A DNA stretch of 64,000 nucleotides from Paraflavitalea soli (GTDB taxonomy: Bacteria > Bacteroidota > Bacteroidia > Chitinophagales > Chitinophagaceae). Positions 25,636 through 35,077 of this stretch are shown piece by piece; position 1 is the stretch's first letter, and each line of letters opens with the position of its first letter. The translations under genes and the position numbers were made by a program. The stretch spans positions 8,188,546-8,252,545 of the forward strand of contig NZ_CP032157.1 in NCBI RefSeq assembly GCF_003555545.1. The letters run 5' to 3'. Under the pieces are notes generated by a model. The model had not been told where the DNA came from. It ran no database searches and saw only the letters and a program-made list of their open reading frames with translations.

Positions 25636-27264
25636 CTATCTCTCAAATACTTTTTCTCCCTGTATCCAGGTGGATAATACCTGTACTTGTAATAATTCAG
25701 TGTCCGGCGCCTTGAGCAGGTCCCTGTCGAGAATAACAAAGTCGGCCATCTTGCCTGCTTCCAGGCTTCCTTTTTCTTTCTCTTCAAAGTTAGACCGGGC
25801 TGCCCAGATCGTCATACCGCGCAAAGCATCCTGGCGGCTCAGGGCATTTTCCATCTGGTAGCCGCCGGCGGGCCAGCCTTTGGCATCCTTGCGTACAACA
25901 GCCGCATAAAATGTTTTAAAGGGGGAAATATCTTCTACCGGGAAATCAGTGCCCAGGGGTATCCAGCCATTTTGCTTCAACAGGTCATTGAAAGCATAGG
26001 CTCCTTTCACCCGCTGTGGTCCCAGGCGGTCACCGGCCCAATACATATCACTGGTAGCATGAGTAGGTTGTACGGAAGGGATGATGTTGTATTGACCAAA
26101 GAGGTTAAAATCATGTTCGTTGATCACCTGTGCATGTTCAATACGCCAGCGCAGGTCATTTTTACCAGTCAGGTATTTCCCATAGATATTCAGGATGGTA
26201 CGGTTGGCCGAATCTCCGATGGCATGTGTGCACATCTGGAAATCTTTTTTGAACAGCACGCTGGCTACTGAATCAAAATGAGCCTGGTTGCTCAATAGAA
26301 AGCCTTTCCAGTCGGGCCGGTCGGTATAGGGTTCCAACAGGCAGGCGCCTCTTGATCCCAATGCGCCATCGGCATATACTTTGAAAGCGCGAACGTTCAG
26401 CCTGTCGGTCTTTATTTTTCCTTTAGAGAAGATAAAGTCATAATTCTTCTGCGCATCACTCAACATGGCGTAGACACGTATCTTAAGATCTCCGGAACGA
26501 TGCAGGCTGTCAATAAATGTGATCTCTTCGTGGTCCAGGCCACAATCGTCCACCGTGGTTAGCCCCAGTGCAAAACAGTTGGCCTGTGCCTGTAATACCC
26601 CTTTCTTAATTTGATCAGTAGTTGGTGAAGGAACTTTTATCCTCACCAGGTCAATAGCATTATCGATCAATATGCCCGTCAGCTTTCCCTTTTTTACCTC
26701 TACCGTGCCACCGGTAAGTGTGGTGCCTGGCTTTACACCTGCAAGGTCCAGGGCCCGCTGGTTGGCGATGGCGCCATGTCCGTCTATACGACCCAGTATC
26801 ACGGGCCTGTCAGGAAATAATTGATTGAGCTTTTCATTGGTGGGAAACTCTTTTACCACCCAGTCATTTTGATCCCAGCCACGGCCAGTGATCCAACCCT
26901 GGGGATTTTCAGCGGCAAAGGCCTCTACCTTTTTGATCACCTCTTCCCAACTGGTCGTTCCTACCAGGTCGGCCGATTGTAATCCTGTTCCATACCGGAA
27001 AAAATGGGCATGCGCATCGATCAGTCCCGGGTAGATGAACTTGCCTTGCGCGTCTCTTTTATCTTTTGCCTCGTATTGCGCCAGCAGGTCGGCCGATTTG
27101 CCGGTGGCAATGATCTTACCCTCTTTCACTACCAGTGCTTCTGCAGCAGAGAAGGCCGAATCTACGGTGTAGATCGTGGCATTGTATACAATCAGGTCTG
27201 CCTGCTTTTTACTGTTACAGGCTATTAATGAGGATAGCAGCAGGATACAATAGATCGTTCTCAT
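25636..27264 (-). CDS. Amidohydrolase, YtcJ-like, exported lipoprotein
   Basis: A 542-residue metal-dependent hydrolase of the amidohydrolase superfamily (composite beta-sandwich plus TIM barrel). The N-terminus is a lipoprotein signal with lipobox SLIAC after Leu-rich residues. The metal-binding HxH is in YPGLIDAHAHFF near residue 85; WITGRGWDQNDW is characteristic of the YtcJ group, and RIEHAQVI and GTDFPVEDISPF carry the later metal-site His and Asp. YtcJ-like proteins hydrolyse amides or formamides, but the substrate is usually unknown. It lies six bases downstream of an amidase gene and is almost certainly in the same operon, which suggests joint breakdown of an amide-containing nutrient. 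Confidence 0.93.
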   Translation of the reverse strand: MRTIYCILLLSSLIACNSKKQADLIVYNATIYTVDSAFSAAEALVVKEGKIIATGKSADLLAQYEAKDKRDAQGKFIYPGLIDAHAHFFRYGTGLQSADLVGTTSWEEVIKKVEAFAAENPQGWITGRGWDQNDWVVKEFPTNEKLNQLFPDRPVILGRIDGHGAIANQRALDLAGVKPGTTLTGGTVEVKKGKLTGILIDNAIDLVRIKVPSPTTDQIKKGVLQAQANCFALGLTTVDDCGLDHEEITFIDSLHRSGDLKIRVYAMLSDAQKNYDFIFSKGKIKTDRLNVRAFKVYADGALGSRGACLLEPYTDRPDWKGFLLSNQAHFDSVASVLFKKDFQMCTHAIGDSANRTILNIYGKYLTGKNDLRWRIEHAQVINEHDFNLFGQYNIIPSVQPTHATSDMYWAGDRLGPQRVKGAYAFNDLLKQNGWIPLGTDFPVEDISPFKTFYAAVVRKDAKGWPAGGYQMENALSRQDALRGMTIWAARSNFEEKEKGSLEAGKMADFVILDRDLLKAPDTELLQVQVLSTWIQGEKVFER

Positions 27265-27270
27265 GTTGGG

Positions 27271-28917
27271 TTACTGTTTGAATTTTTCAGGATGTACTTT
27301 ATGAAAGTTGGTGGCCTCCTGGTAGGCTTTCGCTACTGCCAGTATGGTGGCCTCCTCATACAAATTGCCCAGCAGCGTAATACTGGCAGGCAGTCCGTTT
27401 TGATTGAAACCTACCGGGAATACCACTACCGGGTGACCTGTAAGATTGGTCATCGCCAGTTGATTGCCGCTGAAGGTGGGCACAATAATAACATCGTATT
27501 GCCGGGTAAAGGCATTCAGGTTTTCAATGAGGGTAGACCGGTGCCGGTTGGCATTGATGTATTCAACAGCCGGAATGAAACGTGAACCCCGAAAACTGTT
27601 GGGCCAGAAATTCTTGTCCTGCCGCCGGATGAGGTCATCCTGGTTGCTGCGGGTAAGTTCATCAAAAGCAGCCGCCGATTCTGAACTGATCACCACATCC
27701 ATGATGTTAAACGGATAGATCGCCGAATCGGGGAAGTTGACTTCTTTGATGGTGGCGCCCGCCTTGCGCAAGGTTTCCAGTACGCCCCATTGTGGTGCAG
27801 CCGCCGGCAGGTTCTTGAAATAATTGCCGGCATAGGCAATGCGCAGTTTCCGGAAATCAGCTTTACCCGTATAATTAAAGGCGCGTGTAATGGCGCTCGC
27901 ATCTTTGCCATCGGTTCCTTTGAGGTAATAGAATACAACGGCTGCATCGGCGGCACTGCGGCAAATAGGACCGGCCTTATCGAGGCTCCAGCTCAGTACC
28001 ATGGCGCCGCTGCGGCTTACTGATCCAAAAGTAGGACGCAGGCCTGTAGCCCCGCAGGTATGGGAAGGCGATACGATAGACCCCCAGGTTTCGGTACCAA
28101 TGGCAAAAGGCAGCAGGCCGGCCACGGTAGCGGAAGCGGAGCCTGCTGATGAACCACTGGAGCCCAGTTGAAGGTTCCAGGGATTGCGCGTGCGTCCGCC
28201 AAACCATAGGTCGGCATAGGCCAGTTCACCCAGGGTAAGCTTGGCGCAAAGTACGGCCCCGGCTTTTTTTAGCTGGGTATATACAAAAGCATCTTCATCG
28301 ATCACCTGGTCTTTATAGGGCACAGATCCCCAGGTGGTCTTATATCCTTTCACAGCAAACAGGTCTTTTAGCCCATAGGGAATGCCGTGCAATGGTCCTT
28401 TGTATATTCCTTTTTTGGTCAATTCATCGGCTTCCCTGGCTTGTGCAAGGGCCAGTTCGGGCGTGAGGGTGATCACGCATTCCAGGGTATCGCCCCATTT
28501 CTTAAGGCGGTCAAGAAAGAACGTAGTGAGTGCTACCGAACTGATCTTTTTGTATTTGATGAGTGAAGCAAGATCCAGCAAGGAATAAAAGGCCAGCTCA
28601 TTCCTGTCGGCCGGCAGTGTTACATTGGCCGGAATATTCCAGTTGATGGCTGTTTGTTTTACCGGGGCTACCATTCCATGGGGAGCCGGGTTGAAGGCAA
28701 AAGGATAGGCCAGGTCATTGGGAATGGACAGCTGGTGCATCTTACGGTAATGCTGCAGGTTGTCATTCAGGCCATCTGCCATCGAATCTTTTTCGGGTGC
28801 CGTAAAGGTGAGGTCGATGAGCCTGGCCGCCTGGGTGATGGCAGCTGTATCTATTTTTTCCTGCGCCTGTAGTGACCCAATGGCAAAAAGGGAGAGTGTC
28901 AAATAAAAATGCTTCAT
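27271..28917 (-). CDS. Exported amidase-signature hydrolase
   Basis: A 548-residue amidase-signature enzyme with a signal peptide (KHFYLTLSLFAIGSLQAQ). The Ser-cisSer-Lys triad is complete: Lys in HGIPYGLKDLFAV, cis-Ser in LGSSGSSAGSASA and the nucleophile Ser in GTETWGSIVSPS. The roughly 90 residues before the domain are typical of periplasmic members. It is not GatA because it is exported and there are no gatB or gatC neighbours. It forms a tight two-gene operon with the YtcJ-like amidohydrolase. Substrate unknown; peptide amides or aryl amides are possible. Confidence 0.93.
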   Translation of the reverse strand: MKHFYLTLSLFAIGSLQAQEKIDTAAITQAARLIDLTFTAPEKDSMADGLNDNLQHYRKMHQLSIPNDLAYPFAFNPAPHGMVAPVKQTAINWNIPANVTLPADRNELAFYSLLDLASLIKYKKISSVALTTFFLDRLKKWGDTLECVITLTPELALAQAREADELTKKGIYKGPLHGIPYGLKDLFAVKGYKTTWGSVPYKDQVIDEDAFVYTQLKKAGAVLCAKLTLGELAYADLWFGGRTRNPWNLQLGSSGSSAGSASATVAGLLPFAIGTETWGSIVSPSHTCGATGLRPTFGSVSRSGAMVLSWSLDKAGPICRSAADAAVVFYYLKGTDGKDASAITRAFNYTGKADFRKLRIAYAGNYFKNLPAAAPQWGVLETLRKAGATIKEVNFPDSAIYPFNIMDVVISSESAAAFDELTRSNQDDLIRRQDKNFWPNSFRGSRFIPAVEYINANRHRSTLIENLNAFTRQYDVIIVPTFSGNQLAMTNLTGHPVVVFPVGFNQNGLPASITLLGNLYEEATILAVAKAYQEATNFHKVHPEKFKQ

Positions 28918-28971
28918 GTTGACAATGCGTTTTGGTGAGCAATACCCGCAGGCTTAAAGATATGTATAAAA

Positions 28972-29012
28972 CAAATGAGTCGTCCGGGCACAAAACCCGG
29001 ACGACTCATTTG
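28972..29012 (-). terminator. Terminator downstream of the M43 protease
   Basis: A 17-bp perfect stem, CAAATGAGTCGTCCGGG with its inverse at 28996-29012, and a 7-nt loop. On the minus strand it is followed by TTTTATAC. Confidence 0.85.
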
Positions 29013-29031
29013 ATTGTTGATATATGCTTTT

Positions 29032-32000
29032 TTAGTAAGGTCTCTTGATAATGCGCTGTGTCTCCACCTTGGTGTCATAGATCATTCTGAGGGTATACAC
29101 GCCATTGGCAAAGCGGCTGAGGTCTACCTTGATGCTATTGGCAGCATTGCCATTGTATGATTTTTGGTACACTACCTGTCCTGATGAACTGATCACCACC
29201 ATGCCCTTCAGGTTAGTGGGTGGTATCAGGTGCCGTACCTCAAAGGCGCCGCTGAACGGATTGGGATAGATGAGGTACCCATCTGATTTCAGTTTGGCTG
29301 GCAGTATTACCGTAGAGATATTGATATTGTCCAGGTAGGTGTTGTTGCCTGCATTGCTGGTATTCTTGAATATCACCTGGAAGCTGCTCTTTCCATTCAC
29401 GTACCGGGTAACATCAATGAATTCTTTTCTCCAGTAATTGCTGTTGGGCACAAAACCAATCGGGTCTGTCGTGTGGTCGTACTGCGGTGCAGTATTGGGA
29501 TCACCTAGTGTTTGCAGTTCAATACCCCATTTCTTGTAAACCGTAGTATAAGTAAGACCACAATCTGAAGTGACCAGTACTTCCAGGGTATCCATCGGCA
29601 AAGCAGTGCTGCCGGGGAATACCGCGGTTGCATGGGCTACATCAAAACGAACATAGATGGAATCAACTGTTTCGAGTTTGATGATGGGAGAATACAGGTT
29701 ATCTGTTTGTCCTGAAGTGCTGCGATAATTGCGTACCCAGGCAGAGGCGGTCTTTTCAGTTGAGCTAAGGGTATTTCTCTCCCATGTATATGCTGATCCG
29801 GAGGTGGACAGTCCCCATCCCTCGGGCGGGAAGGTACCTGATTCAAACCCTTGTACGATCGGTGCATTCACCGGTGTAAAGATGGTAAACCCTACCCGTA
29901 GTGTATCATTGGTTACATCCTGGTCGGGACCATTATTAGGCTCTGAAGTATACACAGTGAGCACGTGAGCGCCTGCAGGCAGGTTAGACAAAGTACCGAG
30001 AGCATAATCCACAGAGGTTCCTTTGGCAAGGTTGCCATTCCAGGTCACGGTGGTGACTGCATTGTTGTCAATACGGAAATTGATCTTTACCGTAGTGAGG
30101 TTGGCCTTCGCTTTGTTGGCGAGGGTGATGACCGGTTTAATGCTGAAATCATTACACTGGAAGGCGGGTACACCCTTTATGGCTGCAACAGCAGCATCCC
30201 TGGTAGCCTGAACAGCTGCTGTAACGCCAATATCATCAATGAAAATATTGTTGCCGTAGGCATTGATATTCCTGAACCGGAAGATCAGTTTCTGCCCGCT
30301 GCCGATGAAGGGTGTCAGATTTACTTTTTCTGTACGCCATAGCTTTGGATCATCTTCAGGATCAAATGCACCGGACTCCGTATCTTTTTGTGTTTCGAGG
30401 TCTGTACCTGTTTTTTTATAGACCAGGAACCAGGTTTGCCCGCCATCATTGGATGCCTGTACTTCCAGGCCATCCCAGGTATAACTGGGATCATCATACC
30501 GGGCATGTGCTACGCGGAAGCTGAGTACGGAGCTATCGAAAGCGCCGAAATCTATAGGAGGTGTAACCAGGTCCTCAAACTGCCCCACTTCATTGTAATC
30601 ATAGTTGGGCGCTGCTACCGCACCTTCGGTAAAGAATCCATAACTATCACTCAGGTACCATGAGTTGCCGCCTGTTGGATTATTCACATACCACAGGTCA
30701 TTGGCGGTAGTGAGCCGCGGTGGAAAGAAGGCGCCATTAAAGTTCTCTGTGAAAGGAGCCGTGAGGGAATTGGTGCGTATGTTGACCCTGGAGGTCAGGG
30801 TATCATTGCTCAGATAATTATCTGTACCACCATTGGGTGCAGAGGTATAAACGACTACTGTGTGATTGCCTCTTGCGCCGGAGATATTACCCAGGGTAAG
30901 GGTAGAGTCGCTCATTACAGCGAGCGACAGCGGAAAAGTAGTTGGTACAACAGCTCCACCATCAATTTGTACATTCAACGTCACGGATGTGAGTGGGGTA
31001 GTACCGTAATTGCGGATGGTAGCCTTAATGGGTGTATTGTTGAGAATGGGACTTCTGTTATCACATTTACCCATCGGCGTAATGCTTAGCAGGTAAGCGT
31101 CTGTAACAGGAGCCGGCGGTGTGGCGCCATCGGAGGTTTTTAAACTGGCGCGGTACATATCCATGGTAGCGACTACTCTTTCTTTCTGTCCGTTGGTGAA
31201 AAAGAACAGAGAGCGGTCATCAAAATAGTTCATGAAGTTCATGTACATCATACCGGATGGTGTACATCCGTCGGTATACAGGCCGCTCACATTCCCATAC
31301 ATGGTGTTGTCATCGGCTTTCTCCGGAGGGGTATCATCATTGGAAGCTGCGGGGGTGAGTGGCCATCCGGTCTGTATCCTGAAGTCGAGATCATTACAGG
31401 CTGCATTGTCTCCGAAGGTATGCCAGAGGTAAAGGTAGTGTCCTACTTCATGGGAAAGGGTGGCGCCTTCGTTGTACAAAGGAGAATAATAACCACGGCA
31501 GGGATTGGCGCCCAGGGTAGCCAGGTGGATGGCAACGCCCTGTGGTCCAATGGATGCTGAGTTGGTAAATGGAAAGGTAGCAATACCCAACAGGTTATCT
31601 GAAAATGTAGCACACCAGATATTGAGGTACTTGCTTACATCCCAGGGATCCAAACCGCCAAGGGCAGTACTCTTCAATTGATTGATGGTGGTTTGGGTAA
31701 AGGTCTTGGTAGTGACAAGCCGTTCAATACCATTCGTGCCTGTGCCTGCAGGCGTGCGCCTGGCCAATACAAACCGTACGGGTACATTACCGATGGCCGA
31801 TAAGAAGGCAGGCGAGAAAACACCATTGGCTTTATAGTAATCGGCTTTGTGGCCGGCAAAATCATTGTTGAGGATCTCCAGTTGCTCATAGATATCCCGG
31901 TCGGGGATCACATTTAATACCGTGCTGGCGCCTACGAGGTGGAATACAACAGGGATAATAATTTCACCCGCCTGTATACGCTGGCCGCTTTGATCCTCTT

Positions 32001-32217
32001 TTCGCTGAAGATATGCCTGGTATTGTTGCTGGCCTTCTTCCTGCCATTTTCCTACAATGGAGGGATCTTCCTGTATGATCTTATTGAGGAGTTCCATGGT
32101 CCCGCACCGATGGTTTTGGTGGGGATCCGGAAGGCGTTTTTGTTTTTGTGCGGAAGCAAACAAGCTTATGCATACACATATACCTGCTGCAGCAGTACGT
32201 AGAGTAGATTTTCTCAA
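29032..32217 (-). CDS. Secreted M43 (pappalysin-like) metalloprotease with T9SS type A sorting domain
   Basis: A 1061-residue secreted zinc protease. A signal peptide (RKSTLRTAAAGICVCISLFASAQ) leads into a pro-region and the M43 domain. The zinc motif HEVGHYLYLWH lies near residues 256-266, and the Met-turn segment is SGMMYMNFMNY. Two CARDB-like and two jelly-roll (MAM/adhesion-like) domains follow in alternation. The last 80 residues are a type A sorting domain (YLIYPNPFSGAF to GVYTLRMIYDTKVETQRIIKR) that directs secretion through T9SS and surface attachment. No in-frame ATG precedes the domain, so the TTG at 32217 was chosen because it opens a proper signal peptide; TTG at 32238 and 32256 are alternatives. 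It is an isolated gene with its own terminator. Confidence 0.9.
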   Translation of the reverse strand: MRKSTLRTAAAGICVCISLFASAQKQKRLPDPHQNHRCGTMELLNKIIQEDPSIVGKWQEEGQQQYQAYLQRKEDQSGQRIQAGEIIIPVVFHLVGASTVLNVIPDRDIYEQLEILNNDFAGHKADYYKANGVFSPAFLSAIGNVPVRFVLARRTPAGTGTNGIERLVTTKTFTQTTINQLKSTALGGLDPWDVSKYLNIWCATFSDNLLGIATFPFTNSASIGPQGVAIHLATLGANPCRGYYSPLYNEGATLSHEVGHYLYLWHTFGDNAACNDLDFRIQTGWPLTPAASNDDTPPEKADDNTMYGNVSGLYTDGCTPSGMMYMNFMNYFDDRSLFFFTNGQKERVVATMDMYRASLKTSDGATPPAPVTDAYLLSITPMGKCDNRSPILNNTPIKATIRNYGTTPLTSVTLNVQIDGGAVVPTTFPLSLAVMSDSTLTLGNISGARGNHTVVVYTSAPNGGTDNYLSNDTLTSRVNIRTNSLTAPFTENFNGAFFPPRLTTANDLWYVNNPTGGNSWYLSDSYGFFTEGAVAAPNYDYNEVGQFEDLVTPPIDFGAFDSSVLSFRVAHARYDDPSYTWDGLEVQASNDGGQTWFLVYKKTGTDLETQKDTESGAFDPEDDPKLWRTEKVNLTPFIGSGQKLIFRFRNINAYGNNIFIDDIGVTAAVQATRDAAVAAIKGVPAFQCNDFSIKPVITLANKAKANLTTVKINFRIDNNAVTTVTWNGNLAKGTSVDYALGTLSNLPAGAHVLTVYTSEPNNGPDQDVTNDTLRVGFTIFTPVNAPIVQGFESGTFPPEGWGLSTSGSAYTWERNTLSSTEKTASAWVRNYRSTSGQTDNLYSPIIKLETVDSIYVRFDVAHATAVFPGSTALPMDTLEVLVTSDCGLTYTTVYKKWGIELQTLGDPNTAPQYDHTTDPIGFVPNSNYWRKEFIDVTRYVNGKSSFQVIFKNTSNAGNNTYLDNINISTVILPAKLKSDGYLIYPNPFSGAFEVRHLIPPTNLKGMVVISSSGQVVYQKSYNGNAANSIKVDLSRFANGVYTLRMIYDTKVETQRIIKRPY

Positions 32218-32381
32218 AGCAATAAAGTTTTGGTTCAAATAATAGTAGCGTGTCAAAAGTTACTTCCCTCAATTTACTGTTTTTTTAACATACTTTCCGG
32301 CCGGGTTTAATTTTTATTTCCCTGAATGCTGTTCCAGTCTGTATTTTACAGAACTTCAATAATTGATTAAATGCTTTCCTC

Positions 32382-32827
32382 ATGTATAAATACTACGTGT
32401 ACGGGTTATTGGTATGGTTTTTCATTGCCAGCGCCTGTTAAAATAAGCATACTACCCAAACACCCGGAGCCGACTATTTTAATACAGGCGATACAGGAAT
32501 GCGGGTAGCAGGTATTAAGATGATACCGGTACGCACACCCGCCGGCACTTTTAAAGTATGGACCAAACGATTTGGCAATAATCCCGCTACGAAAGTATTG
32601 CTTTTGCATAGAGGACCGGCCATGACGCATGAATACATGGAATGTTTTGAAAGCTTCTTCCCACAGGAAAGCATTGAGTTCTATGAATATGATCAATTGA
32701 GTGGATGAGCACACAGGTGCAAAAAGGCAATTACCTCTATTGTCCCAATGGCAGCCACCTGTCTATGTGGGATGACCAGCAGGTGTTTATGAAAGGGGTG
32801 ATTAAGTTTATTAAGTCAATCCGCTAA
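32382..32827 (+). pseudogene. Proline iminopeptidase pseudogene (alpha/beta hydrolase)
   Basis: A decayed copy of a proline iminopeptidase-like lipoprotein gene. Read in pieces, the start MYKYYVYGLLVWFFIASAC is a lipoprotein signal but is followed at once by a TAA stop. The frame continues through GIKMIPVRTPAGTFKVWTKRFGNN, where the oxyanion motif HGGPG has become HRGPA, to YDQLSG and a TGA. The C-terminal piece, NYLYCPNGSHLSMWDDQQVF, follows immediately, so roughly 200 residues holding the catalytic Ser and Asp have been deleted. Its 3' end overlaps the stop region of the convergent carboxylate-amine ligase gene. It cannot make an active enzyme. Confidence 0.85.
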
Positions 32828-33926
32828 GAAACTGGCTTTGAATGTAATCCACTACACTGCTCAGGCTTTGTGTTTGTTCAAATACCTTTAACTGCCTGTC
32901 GGCGCCCGTTCCTTCTTCCATCATGCGGGCCACATAATTGACGGCATGGCGGCTGCCGAGCGGATCTACCACATCATCAATAAAGTCCAGCAGCTCATAG
33001 ATGAGCACGCGGGCATTTACTTCCTCTTCCTTACCAAAGTCAATGAGGCGGCCATCAATACCATAGCGGCTGGCGCGCCATTTATTTTCATTGATCAGGG
33101 CCCGTGAGTATTGTATGAAGTTGAGGTTTTGATTGCGCAGCTTGTATATTTTGGCACAGATGCCCTGGAACAGGGCGGCAATGGCAATGGTTTCCGGCAC
33201 GGTCATGGGTACATCACAGATGCGGAATTCCACGGTATTGAAAAAGGGGTGTACCCGCAGGTCCCACCAGATCTTTTTGGCATTGTCAATGCAATTGGTC
33301 TTTACCAGCAGCTTGATGTAATTGTCATAAGATTCTATGGAATCAAAGGTCTCCGGTATGCCTGTGCGGGGGAATTTGTCAAACACTTTGGTACGGAATG
33401 ACTTGTACCCGGTATGCCGGCCCTCCCAAAATGGTGAATTGGTGCTGAGGGCATAAATATGTGGTAAAAAGTAACGGGTGGAATTGGCAATATGATTGGC
33501 CATTTCCCGGCTTTCCATACCTACATGCACATGCAACCCAAATATGAGGTTGCTGCGTGCCGCCTCCTGCAATTCATTGACGATCTCATTGTACCGGATA
33601 TGGTCTGTGATCAGCTGGCTTTCCCAGTGGCTGAAGGGGTGGGTGCCGGCAGCGCCCATGCTGAAGCCGAATTGATGCGCAATGCCTGCAATGGTCTTAC
33701 GCAGGGTGGCTACATCATGGAAGGCCTCATCCACATTCTGACAGATATCGGTGCCTACTTCCACTACGGCCTGGTGCATCTCGGCTTTTACCTTGTCCTT
33801 GATCACTTTCTGGCCTTCTGTTACGATTTTCTGTTCATGACTTTTCAGCTCACGGGTATTGGGATCCAATACCATGTACTCTTCCTCTATGCCCAGCGTA
33901 AATTGCTTATAATTTGTATTTGACAT
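32811..33926 (-). CDS. Carboxylate-amine ligase, GCS2/YbdK family
   Basis: A 371-residue member of the glutamate-cysteine ligase type 2 family. The family start FTLGIEEEYMVLDPNT contributes metal-binding glutamates; SMGAAGTHPFSHW, GLHVHVGMES and WWDLRVHPFFNTVEFRICD are the other landmark segments of the active-site barrel. Members join a carboxylate to an amine using ATP; E. coli YbdK has weak glutamate-cysteine ligase activity. The ATP-grasp gene lies 78 bases upstream on the same strand, the gap occupied by an octamer repeat. Together they suggest a two-step peptide or amide synthesis rather than glutathione synthesis, because no clear gshB is present. Confidence 0.92.
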   Translation of the reverse strand: MSNTNYKQFTLGIEEEYMVLDPNTRELKSHEQKIVTEGQKVIKDKVKAEMHQAVVEVGTDICQNVDEAFHDVATLRKTIAGIAHQFGFSMGAAGTHPFSHWESQLITDHIRYNEIVNELQEAARSNLIFGLHVHVGMESREMANHIANSTRYFLPHIYALSTNSPFWEGRHTGYKSFRTKVFDKFPRTGIPETFDSIESYDNYIKLLVKTNCIDNAKKIWWDLRVHPFFNTVEFRICDVPMTVPETIAIAALFQGICAKIYKLRNQNLNFIQYSRALINENKWRASRYGIDGRLIDFGKEEEVNARVLIYELLDFIDDVVDPLGSRHAVNYVARMMEEGTGADRQLKVFEQTQSLSSVVDYIQSQFLSGLT

Positions 33927-33933
33927 TAATTAA

Positions 33934-33997
33934 TTTGATAGTTTGAAAATATGATAATTTGAAAATTGGCAAGCAGTGCTCAAATTTCAAACTAATT
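33934..33997. repeat. Octamer array with inverted tail (word TTTGAAAA)
   Basis: Four 8-nt periods at 33934-33965: TTTGATAG, TTTGAAAA, TATGATAA, TTTGAAAA. After a short spacer an inverted arm, CAAATTTCAAACTAATT, ends near 33997. It occupies the whole gap between the GCS2 and ATP-grasp genes. Confidence 0.65.
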
Positions 33998-34004
33998 AAA
34001 CCTG

Positions 34005-34958
34005 CTACACAAGTGGCAGTTTCGCAGCACTGTGTTTGATGTATTCTCCCCAGGTCAGGTTATCCCGTTTCGGTTCATGCGCCAATGCCCTTTCGATGGC
34101 GTAATTGGCGGATGTTTCCACCACCCAGTTGAAATTGTCTTCTCCCACGCTGGGCAGATCGGCATCCGGAGCAGGATTACAGAAATCAATAGCATAGGGA
34201 ATGCCATCACGTATTGCCAGCTCTACGGTGTTGAAATCATAACCCAGGTATTGATTGATGCGCAAAACGATCTCCTCCATTTGTTGCAACCGTTCGGGGC
34301 TGGGATGGAAATTATGGGTATAGCGAAGGTGGTGCGGGTTCCGCGGTTCATACCCCATGATGCGCACATATTTGCCGCCGATGCAATAGCAACGGTAATA
34401 TTCATCAAAGATGATCTCTTCCTGCAGCAGCATCACCAGTTGACCGGTCTCACCATGCTTGCGGTAAAAATCTTCCATATCATGCAGCTTGTATACATTC
34501 TTCCAACCGCCGCCGGCAAATGGTTTCATGTAAGCCGGAAATCCAACATAATTGAAAATACCTTCCCAGTCGAGCGGGTAGGTAAGATTGCTGAAGGATT
34601 GATCGGATGTATCGGTGGGCAGTTCGTAAGAAGGTAAGATGACCGTTTTGGGAACCGGTACGCCTATTTTGACGGCCAGGCAGTTGTTGAAGAATTTTTC
34701 GTCTGCACTCCACCAAAAGGGGTTGTTAATGACGGCTGTGCCGCAAATAGCTGCATTTTTCAGGAAAGCCCGGTAAAATGGAACGTCCTGTGAAATGCGG
34801 TCTACGATCACAGCATATTCATCCGCAGCGCCTTGTATCACTTTGTCTATCCGGACCGGCTCAGCTACCACCCCGTTCACCCCCTTGCTATTGATTCTTT
34901 CCACAAATGCCATGGGGAATGACCTTTCCTTGCCAAATAGAATACCTATCTTTTTCAT
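34005..34958 (-). CDS. ATP-grasp ligase (RimK-like), second amidoligase block
   Basis: A 317-residue ATP-grasp enzyme. It opens with a pre-ATP-grasp Rossmann-like domain (MKKIGILFGKERSFP). The ATP-binding lysine is in AYMKPFAGGGWKNVYKLHD with its Gly-rich loop, MLLQEEIIFDEYYRCYCIGG follows, and the magnesium-binding end is ELAIRDGIPYAIDFCNPAPDAD. Such enzymes activate a carboxylate as acyl phosphate and join it to an amine or thiol. It is just upstream of the GCS2 ligase on the same strand and divergent from an esterase gene 119 bases away. The product is unknown. Confidence 0.9.
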   Translation of the reverse strand: MKKIGILFGKERSFPMAFVERINSKGVNGVVAEPVRIDKVIQGAADEYAVIVDRISQDVPFYRAFLKNAAICGTAVINNPFWWSADEKFFNNCLAVKIGVPVPKTVILPSYELPTDTSDQSFSNLTYPLDWEGIFNYVGFPAYMKPFAGGGWKNVYKLHDMEDFYRKHGETGQLVMLLQEEIIFDEYYRCYCIGGKYVRIMGYEPRNPHHLRYTHNFHPSPERLQQMEEIVLRINQYLGYDFNTVELAIRDGIPYAIDFCNPAPDADLPSVGEDNFNWVVETSANYAIERALAHEPKRDNLTWGEYIKHSAAKLPLV

Positions 34959-35062
34959 GTGCGCTCATTTTTTATGTTGAATGAAGTGTGCGGAGAGTAG
35001 TAACCAAATTTATCAGAATGAAAGGGAAATACCAAATGTGAGTTAGGGGTGCCGAAATTCCC

Positions 35063-35070
35063 TAATTTTG
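35063..35070 (+). promoter_or_regulatory. -7 box directly ahead of the esterase start codon
   Basis: TAATTTTG matches TAnnTTTG exactly and ends only seven bases before the ATG at 35078, so the predicted transcript starts at or within a few bases of the start codon. Confidence 0.55.
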
Positions 35071-35077
35071 CCGGAAT

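Noticed and set aside
32406-32714. Minus-strand frame of 102 codons
   Set aside because: Antisense to the decayed proline iminopeptidase, whose plus-strand residues match the family.
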